Positions 9,748 through 15,955 of a stretch of 64,000 nt of DNA are shown here, piece after piece. The notes beneath the pieces are model-generated. The model saw nothing but the letters and a program-made list of their open reading frames with translations, was not told where the DNA came from and did not search any database. The position numbers and the translations under genes are program-made. Numbering within the stretch: the first letter of the stretch is position 1; each line of letters begins with the position of its first letter. Origin of the DNA: a virus; the IMG/VR virus record IMGVR_UViG_3300006192_000004, positions 1-64,000 of that record. One strand, written 5' to 3'.

Positions 9748-10038
9748 TTAGAGGTCAATAAACCAACCGTCTGTACTTACCTGTAATGAATGTTTAGCTA
9801 AGGCTTCTTCTCTTGCCTCCGCTGCCTCAATAAACTCAAGTACTACGGCAGGGGCTTTTCGACGAATGGCGCTTTCTTTAGCACACTTAAAGGTTTCACA
9901 GTTTAAATCAACATTGTTTCGACGTAAGACACTTTCAAAAGCGTGGCTGAGGGTTTTAGTGGTCTTAAATCGTAGAAAGAAATCGTCCATTTCTTTTCGG
10001 TTACCTAGCGTAGTTCTTATAGTTTTAAGGTGTTTCAT
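9748..10038 (-). CDS. Small basic helical protein (96 aa)
   Basis: The start ATG follows AAGGA at ideal spacing. The product is rich in Lys/Arg in its first 60 residues and predicted helical, with two cysteines in NCETFKCAKES. The carboxyl end WFIDL is hydrophobic. No domain is recognised; nucleic acid binding is possible from the charge but unproven. Confidence 0.6.
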   Translation of the reverse strand: MKHLKTIRTTLGNRKEMDDFFLRFKTTKTLSHAFESVLRRNNVDLNCETFKCAKESAIRRKAPAVVLEFIEAAEAREEALAKHSLQVSTDGWFIDL

Positions 10039-10079
10039 GTTGTTTCCTTACCATCTAGAGTTGTAGTTTGAACAAAAGG

Positions 10080-10099
10080 GGGGCTCTATAGAAAGCCCC
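10080..10099 (-). terminator. Terminator after the 250-aa membrane-anchored gene
   Basis: On the minus strand GGGGCT pairs with AGCCCC around an eight-base loop and is followed by CCTTTTGTT. It lies 22 nt past the stop of the 10122..10874 gene. Confidence 0.7.
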
Positions 10100-10121
10100 A
10101 GGGTGGTTAATTATTGCGAAA

Positions 10122-10874
10122 TTAAACGAGGGTCTCGTTCACGGATAATAAGCCATAACGGGCATATCGCGCATCACCTGGTACGCCAGGGCGTAAGTCA
10201 GGGTAATTTAGAGCTTTCCATATATCGATTTGACGCATGCCATAGTATGGATGGTCCCGTGGTAAATCTAAACGTACCGTTTCTTCCTCATTTAAAGGAT
10301 GGTCGTCTATCGTTACACCGGTTAGTAAGTAATAGTCGGTAATGTTCTTCTGAAAACCTTCCATCGCGATGTCGCCTGGATTTATAGAAAAGCGAGGCGT
10401 ATACTGACGGTGGTCTAATTGAAATATATTCCCATCCTCATACACCATACTGTTTACAGGAGTGTTAGAGTAAAGTCCTCTTTGACGAATACGTTCCTCG
10501 TGCTCTGACGCCGTAATATAAGCGCGTTTACGTGCACCTATTACTGGTCGCTGATTCACATAAGGGGAGGCTACAGGAGCGCTTTCTACCGTTTCCTTTT
10601 TAGGAGTTGGCATTGTGTCACTCGAAAGAAAGTCAAAAGCATGGCTCTCTTTATCCACCGGTGAATTTGTTTGCATAGGCGCAGTTTTATGTACCGGAGA
10701 TTCTTTATAGCAGCATGGCACTTCTACAGTACGCGGCTCTGGCATGGCGACGTCGACTTGAACCCGGAAAGCATAATCTGCTGGAGAGTAGAAACCTAGG
10801 GTTAATATAACCAGTATGGCCATTCCTACTCGTCTGGCGTGTTGGGTAATTTTATTAATGAGTGTACTAAACAT
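10122..10874 (-). CDS. Membrane-anchored protein with MFSTLI start (250 aa)
   Basis: Residues 1-15 are basic (MFSTLINKITQHARR) and 16-35 are hydrophobic (VGMAILVILTLGFYSPADYA), giving one amino-terminal membrane anchor. The rest is a polar, Pro/Val/Thr-rich region followed by a more structured end, probably periplasmic or cytoplasmic depending on orientation. Two adjacent cysteines (VPCCYKES) lie after the anchor. The start resembles MFATIK of the upstream small membrane proteins, so it may belong to the same gene set. Function unknown. Confidence 0.6.
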   Translation of the reverse strand: MFSTLINKITQHARRVGMAILVILTLGFYSPADYAFRVQVDVAMPEPRTVEVPCCYKESPVHKTAPMQTNSPVDKESHAFDFLSSDTMPTPKKETVESAPVASPYVNQRPVIGARKRAYITASEHEERIRQRGLYSNTPVNSMVYEDGNIFQLDHRQYTPRFSINPGDIAMEGFQKNITDYYLLTGVTIDDHPLNEEETVRLDLPRDHPYYGMRQIDIWKALNYPDLRPGVPGDARYARYGLLSVNETLV

Positions 10875-10895
10875 ATGTCCTCCAGTCGGCCTATA

Positions 10896-10939
10896 GCGCC
10901 AGTCGAAGGCACCCCTGCAGAGATGCCTTCTGGTTGCGC
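10896..10939 (-). other. Long hairpin upstream of the 250-aa gene
   Basis: Interrupted arms GCGCC...GAAGGCA and TGCCTTC...GGTTGCGC form a 44-nt hairpin ending about 20 nt before the GGAGG of the gene at 10874. There is no U-tract, so it is less likely a terminator than an RNA-processing or translation-control structure. The loop-side GGTGCCTTCG echoes the terminator at 22-43. Confidence 0.5.
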
Positions 10940-10959
10940 TAGCGACCTTAATTGTTGTG

Positions 10960-11298
10960 TTAAGCGTTAGCCACAGCGGTACCGTCGAGTTGTTCTAGAA
11001 CCTCTTCAATGTCCCCGTGGATTTTTGCGATGGACTCTTTTACAGCACTAAACTCTTTAGCTTGTTCGGATACAGTCGCGTTAGTTTCCGCAGGCTTTAC
11101 TACCTCTTCGGTTGCTGCCGAGTCGTTAGACTCAGTAGAGTTTTTCTTAGCAAGGTAACGTTTACATAGGGACCAAGTTAAGGCAGCCGCAGCTAATAGA
11201 CCGACTGCACCTAACACCATTGTTAGATTTAAGCCCATGAAGAATTCTTTTGTTGCTTCTAGCGCAACAGTTAAAGCGTTTTTAATAGTAGCAAACAT
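10960..11298 (-). CDS. Small membrane protein, MFATIK family (112 aa)
   Basis: It begins MFATIKNALTV, then an amphipathic helix and one membrane helix (about residues 22-42, LTMVLGAVGLLAAAALTWSLC). A polar tail rich in Ser/Glu/Ala ends in a possible coiled coil (KEFSAVKESIAKIHGDIEEVLEQL). The upstream leader and first codons are nearly identical in DNA to those of the 85-aa gene upstream. The ribosome binding site is AAGAAGGAAC. Role unknown; envelope targeting is likely. Confidence 0.65.
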   Translation of the reverse strand: MFATIKNALTVALEATKEFFMGLNLTMVLGAVGLLAAAALTWSLCKRYLAKKNSTESNDSAATEEVVKPAETNATVSEQAKEFSAVKESIAKIHGDIEEVLEQLDGTAVANA

Positions 11299-11318
11299 GG
11301 TAATGTTCCTTCTTAATA
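11273..11318 (-). repeat. Leader and start-codon repeat, copy A
   Basis: The minus strand shares ATTAAGAAGGAACA, the ATG, and TTTGC..CTATTAAAAA with copy B at 11578..11621. The repeat covers the ribosome binding site and the first codons of two neighbouring membrane-protein genes, showing duplication at DNA level. Confidence 0.7.
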
Positions 11319-11345
11319 AAGTAATGGTTGTAGTTTAGAGTGTAC

Positions 11346-11603
11346 TTAAGCAAGTACAGTACTAAGGTCAGATTTGTAGTAAGTTAGAGCGCAATCGACG
11401 ATAAACGCAACGAGTGCTACGATGCATAGCATCCCTGCCATATGGAAGATGGATTCTAGCATAATGGAAATTGCTAGAACGGCGATACATACTAGCATAA
11501 CAAGCAGATAGACTGATGCAAACGCACTACATGTAATGTAAACACCTGAGTGTTTAAAGTCGTTAACGGTACGGTTAAACGTATTTTTAATAGCGGCAAA
11601 CAT
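11346..11603 (-). CDS. Small membrane protein, MFATIK family (85 aa)
   Basis: It starts MFAAIKNTFNRT and has two hydrophobic segments, about residues 22-48 (YITCSAFASVYLLVMLVCIAV) and 53-72 (FHMAGMLCIVALVAFIVDCAL). It ends in a short polar tail. Four cysteines lie within or beside the membrane segments. Leader and early codons are shared with the 112-aa gene downstream. A holin-like size and topology is noted but there is no direct evidence for lysis. Confidence 0.65.
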   Translation of the reverse strand: MFAAIKNTFNRTVNDFKHSGVYITCSAFASVYLLVMLVCIAVLAISIMLESIFHMAGMLCIVALVAFIVDCALTYYKSDLSTVLA

Positions 11604-11621
11604 AATAGTGTTCCTTCTTAA
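11578..11621 (-). repeat. Leader and start-codon repeat, copy B
   Basis: Second copy of the element at 11273..11318, again spanning the AAGAAGGAAC ribosome binding site and the codons for MFA-IK. A shorter related start (ATGTTTGCAACTATTAAA) occurs at 11900. Confidence 0.7.
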
Positions 11622-11651
11622 TGGGTTGGTGGTGGAGTTATGAATCAGTGC

Positions 11652-11900
11652 TTATGCATAAGCACATGAGCGATTTAAACAAAACAGCAGTACAGCACGT
11701 TTAAGAGAAATGTTAATGATAGCTCCTAGTAATGCGCCTATAAAGCCAGTAATGCCCATAAAGGCAAGTGCATAAACAATCGCAGTTGCTACGAGTATAT
11801 TGATAATAAGTGAGATAGGTCTTTCGATTGCACAATCTAAGTAGTTAAAAATAAGAAAGTTCCCAAGGCGAATCATGCGAGATTTAATAGTTGCAAACAT
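11652..11900 (-). CDS. Small membrane protein, MFATIK family (82 aa)
   Basis: It starts MFATIKSRMIRLGNF, followed by two strongly hydrophobic stretches (ISLIINILVATAIVYALAFM, then ITGFIGALLGAIINI) and a short basic, Cys-containing tail. Like its neighbours it seems to be a two-helix membrane protein. It lies 6 nt after the 91-aa gene, so they are co-transcribed. Function unknown. Confidence 0.65.
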   Translation of the reverse strand: MFATIKSRMIRLGNFLIFNYLDCAIERPISLIINILVATAIVYALAFMGITGFIGALLGAIINISLKRAVLLFCLNRSCAYA

Positions 11901-11906
11901 GTGATA

Positions 11907-12182
11907 TTACTCCGTATCTGTATCAGTTTTAGTTTCGGTTTCTTTTTTAGCAGGCTTTTTCTTTTCAACACGCGGTTTGGGTGTTGCTAGTACATAGACG
12001 ACTATAAGTGCCGTAATCAGTTCTAGGGCTTCCAGTGGGTGCCCTGTAACAGTAAGCCATGCTATTGATAGAAAGAAGCCAATCAGTAGAAATACACCTA
12101 AAGCCATTTTGACCTTACTGGTTTTAGTAGGGTGCTCCCCTTTGGGCGTATAGTTAATCGCACGTAATATAAAAGCGTACAT
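11907..12182 (-). CDS. Small membrane protein with charged tail (91 aa)
   Basis: It starts MYAFILRAINYTPKG. Two membrane helices lie at about residues 27-46 (ALGVFLLIGFFLSIAWLTV) and 50-68 (LEALELITALIVVYVLA), followed by a highly charged Lys then Glu/Thr/Asp-rich tail. It is the first gene of the membrane-protein cluster, with a GAGGAG site. Upstream sit a promoter-like element and a perfect 18-bp hairpin, so expression may be attenuated. Confidence 0.65.
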   Translation of the reverse strand: MYAFILRAINYTPKGEHPTKTSKVKMALGVFLLIGFFLSIAWLTVTGHPLEALELITALIVVYVLATPKPRVEKKKPAKKETETKTDTDTE

Positions 12183-12209
12183 GGTGACTCCTCTAAATAA
12201 AAAAGTCTC

Positions 12210-12245
12210 TCTCTCCTCTAGATACTTAAGTATCTAGAGGAGAGA
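12210..12245 (-). terminator. Perfect 18-bp inverted repeat with U-tract in the leader of the membrane-gene cluster
   Basis: The arms pair perfectly about the centre 12227/12228 and are followed on the minus strand by GACTTTTTTATTT. It lies between the promoter-like element (12282..12310) and the GAGGAG site of the gene at 12182, so it sits in that gene's leader rather than after a gene. Confidence 0.8.
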
Positions 12246-12281
12246 AAACTTTCGTTTTATATTGGTTAATTCATTATGGTT

Positions 12282-12310
12282 ATATAGGTGTCACGTTTTC
12301 TTGAAACACA
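12282..12310 (-). promoter_or_regulatory. Extended early-promoter-like block, copy 1
   Basis: The minus strand reads TGTGTTTCAAGAAAA then CGTGACACCTATAT. The 29-bp block matches the one at 60312..60340 at all but about three bases, in the same position relative to an early-type gene. Its core TATATAAC resembles the PhiKZ early consensus. Confidence 0.65.
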
Positions 12311-12322
12311 GAAAAACAGCAG

Positions 12323-12345
12323 CTAGAGGCACTCTAAGCCCCTAG
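12323..12345 (-). terminator. Terminator after the 99-aa gene
   Basis: On the minus strand CTAGGGGC pairs with GCCTCTAG (one G-U pair) and is followed by TGCTGTTTTTCTG. It ends the protease operon, just before the early-promoter-like block. Confidence 0.65.
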
Positions 12346-12356
12346 CCACCTAACAT

Positions 12357-12656
12357 TTACCCTGTAACGTATGCGCCGCCACCGGCCAAAGCCGTTGCAA
12401 TGGACTGGATGGCTAATATGAGTTTACCCGTCCTTCCTTTAACGGTATCGTGACTTACATAAGCCGTGCCTTGGGTAAAGGTAACATTACCGTTAGCACC
12501 GACTTGTACACGAAACCCAGCCATCACTAGGATAAGTTGACGGAGTATCGGAGCCCAGAACTGAAGTTCTTTCTCGGTCATAAACAGCTTAACATATTGA
12601 AGTGCCGCTATCAGTACTACATAGGTGACCCCAAAAGCAATATCAATATACTCCAT
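12357..12656 (-). CDS. Small probable membrane protein (99 aa)
   Basis: A hydrophobic helix lies at residues 5-24 (DIAFGVTYVVLIAALQYVKL), with a polar centre (QVGANGNVTFTQGTAYVSHD) and a hydrophobic carboxyl end (LILAIQSIATALAGGGAYVTG). It lies 10 nt after the prohead protease gene and shares its transcript. No family recognised. A role linked to head maturation is only suggested by position. Confidence 0.6.
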   Translation of the reverse strand: MEYIDIAFGVTYVVLIAALQYVKLFMTEKELQFWAPILRQLILVMAGFRVQVGANGNVTFTQGTAYVSHDTVKGRTGKLILAIQSIATALAGGGAYVTG

Positions 12657-12665
12657 AATCCCCCC

Positions 12666-13460
12666 TTACCAGTTTACTGAGCTACGAGGACCAATAAGCT
12701 GTACCTTTTCCCAGCCTAGACTGGTGCGGATAAGTGTAGAGTCAATGAGCATATCGCTTTCCATGCCCGTACCTACAGACTCACAGAGTTCAGCCGCCGC
12801 TAGAGTCGCTTCTGTAATTTCAAAGCGCTGTGCGTTTTCTGGTGTCCATATGATGTCACTATCCATAGATTCTAGAGAAGGAGTATCATAACGGTTAGCA
12901 ATAGCTACACCGCCCATGTTAACTTGGTCCCAAGTAATCAGTAAATTAATCACCTTTTGAGGAACACCATTGATTTCAGGAGTAGGGGTAGTTAACGTAC
13001 GTACCGAGAAATCTACGTTCTCATCTGGGTTCTCAAATTTCTTATCGAGTTGTTCTCCATATGGACCTGAACCTTTTACCATACCGATAACACTAACGAC
13101 ATTATTACCGCGATGGTCTTTAGCCGTCTCTAAACGTACAGATTTGATATGATGGGCGACAAACTGATTGTGAACCATCTTTACGCGGTTGAGGTATTGT
13201 GGGAATGTCATGCCTGGTACTGGGTAAGGGTGCTCAATTTCCCCACGCAGACGACCTGTTTCGATTTGGTGTAGTAGACGGGAACCGGGTTTAAACATGT
13301 TTTTAACCGCCTGTGTAAAAGGATAGAATTCCCCCTTCTCGGTTAAGCAGTTAAACGCCCCTAGACATATCTCACGATAGCCATTTGCATCAGTCTTTAA
13401 TCGACCAACCTTATTTTTACTTTTCAGTATGTTGCATTCGTATAGCGCAATAGTACTCAT
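12666..13460 (-). CDS. Prohead maturation protease (T4 gp21-like, PhiKZ gp175 type)
   Basis: The 264-residue protein carries the pattern of S80-type prohead proteases: LRGEIEHPYP with the candidate catalytic His at residue 77, then FVAHHIKSVRL and GMVKGSGPYGEQL, and DFSVRTLTTP with the candidate nucleophile Ser152. These enzymes cleave scaffold, inner-body and capsid proteins inside the prohead, in PhiKZ after Ser/Ala/Gly-X-Glu. Two probable substrates are encoded at 36598..38651. It is followed 4 nt upstream by a virion gene in the same operon. The residue assignments are from motif reading. Confidence 0.8.
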   Translation of the reverse strand: MSTIALYECNILKSKNKVGRLKTDANGYREICLGAFNCLTEKGEFYPFTQAVKNMFKPGSRLLHQIETGRLRGEIEHPYPVPGMTFPQYLNRVKMVHNQFVAHHIKSVRLETAKDHRGNNVVSVIGMVKGSGPYGEQLDKKFENPDENVDFSVRTLTTPTPEINGVPQKVINLLITWDQVNMGGVAIANRYDTPSLESMDSDIIWTPENAQRFEITEATLAAAELCESVGTGMESDMLIDSTLIRTSLGWEKVQLIGPRSSVNW

Positions 13461-13463
13461 CGT

Positions 13464-14189
13464 TTACATCCTTAAAAGGGTTTCTATTTCTTCGACAGTT
13501 TCAGACGGGTTAACCAGCTCTGAAACCACACCGGTGCTTAAGTATGAACCTAGAAGACGCGATGCCGCATTATCGGCACCGAAGGCCACACTTCGTAAAG
13601 GAATGACGTCGATTTCCGCATTCATGTAGTCGTCCTGTGTCTCGAAGCTTTCACGGGCTGGCTTACTGCGGTCTCTAGGGTCACGCATACACGACGAACA
13701 GAAGATGGATTGCATGGACTGAGAAGACCGTAAGTCAACCCCAGCAAACTTAGGCGCACTGTAAAAGAGCTCTGCTCGGTCTAAGTGCTTTACATACCAT
13801 GGCTGTTTCCCTTTTGCCACGATTTCATCGTAGATTTCAAACACCAGTGACTTTTGTTGAGGTAGGTTAAAGTTCTTGGTAATCAAAGCCCCTGTTGTCC
13901 AAGTAAAGTGAAAGTAGTTGACGTCGTCCACTTTAACAATGGTGGTTTCTTCAGGACTTAATGATATCATGGAGTTCACTAATGATACTCCATAATGTCC
14001 ATCGACAATCCACGCAACAATGCCTGCGACCCGCCAGTCTTCGTCAATTGTTCCTAGTTTACCATTGAAATAGTGTTCCGGTACCATGAGCTCTAGACGC
14101 TCTTTCGCCACGAGTACTTGATTTTCTAAATCGACATGAATGGCTTTATGGATACGTGAAGCATCACGTTTTAATTGTGTTACGTCCAT
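13464..14189 (-). CDS. Probable virion protein (241 aa)
   Basis: A soluble 241-residue protein with a CSSCMRD cysteine pair near residue 170 and no recognised fold. It lies directly upstream of the prohead protease (4-nt gap) and downstream of a terminator, in the position held by the uncharacterised virion gene next to the protease in PhiKZ-like genomes. A head-related function is inferred from that. Confidence 0.6.
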   Translation of the reverse strand: MDVTQLKRDASRIHKAIHVDLENQVLVAKERLELMVPEHYFNGKLGTIDEDWRVAGIVAWIVDGHYGVSLVNSMISLSPEETTIVKVDDVNYFHFTWTTGALITKNFNLPQQKSLVFEIYDEIVAKGKQPWYVKHLDRAELFYSAPKFAGVDLRSSQSMQSIFCSSCMRDPRDRSKPARESFETQDDYMNAEIDVIPLRSVAFGADNAASRLLGSYLSTGVVSELVNPSETVEEIETLLRM

Positions 14190-14210
14190 AAGAAAACCTA
14201 TGGAATAAAA

Positions 14211-14232
14211 ACCTCCCTCGTAAGAGAGAGGT
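14211..14232 (-). terminator. Terminator after the 475-aa gene
   Basis: On the minus strand ACCTCTCTC/GAGGGAGGT (one G-U pair) closes on a TTAC loop and is followed by TTTTTATT. It separates the 475-aa gene from the protease operon. Confidence 0.75.
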
Positions 14233-14249
14233 CTTATTCGTTATTGAGT

Positions 14250-15677
14250 TTAAAGAGAAGTGACAGGCGCAGGCCCACGCACCGCAGTACGACATACACT
14301 CAATTGCGCTGCACTCCATTTCGCGAGTAGACGAATACCGGCTAATACCGCAGCACGTTCAATTGTCATACCTTCATTATCTTCCATAAACGCGTCAATG
14401 TCGTTTAAGATTTCTAGACATGAAGTATTCGCTGCAAATGTACGACACACCGCACGGCGGGTATAGCCCAAAATGTCTTCGTTTGTTTGCAGTGGGTGTT
14501 TTGAGAAGAAGGCTTTTGCGTTTGCTACAGCCGTACGCATCTGGTCATCCAGTAGCGTAGAATGAATAGTGCGATAGACCGATGTCTCAATCACATCTTT
14601 CATTTCGGTAGTAGTAATCATGCGCTGCTTAGCACGGTAGCGAGACTCCAGTGTCTTATAGACATTCATGTAGTGCTCAGTCTTATCTTTGATACTGAAA
14701 GACACACCGGCAATACTTTCTTCACCAGAAGCTACTGCACCGATTAAGGCATCAGCGTTACCGCCGTCTTCAATCCACTTCAGATAGTTCTTCGTATAAA
14801 CATAGAGTTCTTTACGAGTACTTTCCGCAACAAAGATAAAGTTACCGGATGCGGCAAAATCCGTCACTGTGCGAATCTGAATCGCCAGTTTATTTCCGTA
14901 ATACGCCTGTAGCTTAGCAAGCTCAGCTCGTTCAGTCATGGAGAAGTCTTCGATATTAACCGATGGCATTTTTCCATTGAGTACTGAGGAAACAAACAGG
15001 AAGTTAATTAAGTTCGTTGGGTCATGGAACCACTTTACTGACCCGTACGCTAACTCTGCGTCACGTAATAGTAAGTCAGAGGCATTGGTAAAACCACAAC
15101 ACTCACGACCTTCTTTTAGCGCTTGCATAATGCCGGTGTTCCAAACATCATTGCCACGCTTTAGACCTTCATACAAAAGGTCATCGGTCATTGCCCCGAT
15201 GAGTTTAGTACGGATAGGGCCACCGAGTGTCACCGGACGGAACGTTCCTAACTTAAAGCGCTCGTACATGCCCTCTAGTTCACTAGAAGTAAAGGTTGGC
15301 AAAACGGCAATATTCTTAATACGAATGTTTAATGGAGAATCACTTTCGATTTCGTGCTTTCTCTTTTCACATGTCGCAATAATATCGCGAATCATCGGGT
15401 TGATTTCATTACGTGCAAGTTTAATGTTACCCGCTACACGCGCTGCCAGCATAGTCGCTACACGGCGAACTTCTGCCGTGTGTGGGTCAAAACCACTATT
15501 TAAAGGACGCGCTGCCTGCATGATAGCTTCACTATCATTTGGGTTTTCTTCAATAGGGTTCATCGTAGCCATGATTAAATCAATCGGGCCATTACGATGT
15601 ACATCCAGGGCGATGTTAGAAGCCGCTAGGCTGTTTGCAAACGACGTAGCCGCATGCATGGTTTGATTACTGAGCAT
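14250..15677 (-). CDS. Probable virion structural protein (475 aa)
   Basis: A 475-residue largely helical protein with an Asn/Ala-rich amino end and no recognised motif. Its ATG overlaps the end of a 57-aa gene, indicating coupling. It lies between the virion RNA polymerase and the prohead protease, as does an uncharacterised virion protein in PhiKZ-like phages. A head or polymerase-packaging role is inference. Confidence 0.6.
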   Translation of the reverse strand: MLSNQTMHAATSFANSLAASNIALDVHRNGPIDLIMATMNPIEENPNDSEAIMQAARPLNSGFDPHTAEVRRVATMLAARVAGNIKLARNEINPMIRDIIATCEKRKHEIESDSPLNIRIKNIAVLPTFTSSELEGMYERFKLGTFRPVTLGGPIRTKLIGAMTDDLLYEGLKRGNDVWNTGIMQALKEGRECCGFTNASDLLLRDAELAYGSVKWFHDPTNLINFLFVSSVLNGKMPSVNIEDFSMTERAELAKLQAYYGNKLAIQIRTVTDFAASGNFIFVAESTRKELYVYTKNYLKWIEDGGNADALIGAVASGEESIAGVSFSIKDKTEHYMNVYKTLESRYRAKQRMITTTEMKDVIETSVYRTIHSTLLDDQMRTAVANAKAFFSKHPLQTNEDILGYTRRAVCRTFAANTSCLEILNDIDAFMEDNEGMTIERAAVLAGIRLLAKWSAAQLSVCRTAVRGPAPVTSL

Positions 15678-15840
15678 TTGCCGCCTCCATTACCTGGGCG
15701 TGTAGTTCTTGAGCATAGATATCCTCAAGGTCTTTCATGTCGGAGCCACTTAAGTTCGTCCCGGCTAAGTCACGAATAGCCGTTACTGCAACTTCAATTG
15801 TTGTCGCGGCGATAGCAACATTCTGAAGATTCTGTTTCAT
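15667..15840 (-). CDS. Small helical protein (57 aa)
   Basis: A short frame MKQNLQNVAIAATTIEVAVT... ends ANAQ before TAA, with GGAG upstream of the ATG. It looks like two amphipathic helices joined at GTNLSGSD. Its last codons overlap the start of the 475-aa gene in another frame, a coupling typical of real genes. A promoter-like GACTATATTTAAA lies 15-30 nt upstream. Function unknown; it might be an accessory of the adjacent virion gene. Confidence 0.65.
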   Translation of the reverse strand: MKQNLQNVAIAATTIEVAVTAIRDLAGTNLSGSDMKDLEDIYAQELHAQVMEAANAQ

Positions 15841-15852
15841 CACTATAAACTC

Positions 15853-15875
15853 CAGTGGTTTAAATATAGTCGCCG
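15853..15875 (-). promoter_or_regulatory. Promoter-like AT-rich element before the 57-aa gene
   Basis: The minus strand reads GGCGACTATATTTAAACC about 20 nt before the ATG and after the terminator of the beta gene, so a new start is expected here. It differs from the CCTATAT elements, and may be of a different temporal class. Confidence 0.35.
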
Positions 15876-15909
15876 CTCAATGCAGCGTAAAATGCAAAAA
15901 TAAGATTTC

Positions 15910-15928
15910 CCCTTAAAGTACTTTAGGG
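15910..15928 (-). terminator. Terminator after RNA polymerase beta
   Basis: On the minus strand CCCTAAAG pairs with CTTTAAGGG across a two-base turn (one bulge), followed by GAAATCTTATTTTTG. It lies about 27 nt past the beta stop codon. Confidence 0.6.
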
Positions 15929-15955
15929 TCATCTAATTCGTGGAAATGCAGGGGA

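Noticed and set aside
11346-11900. Calling the two-helix proteins holins
   Set aside because: Size and topology fit, but the genes are with early-type elements, away from the spanins and any endolysin, so the name is not supported.
14938-15666. 242-aa plus-strand ORF
   Set aside because: Antisense shadow of the 475-aa gene, with Ser/Arg-rich low-complexity translation and no ribosome site.
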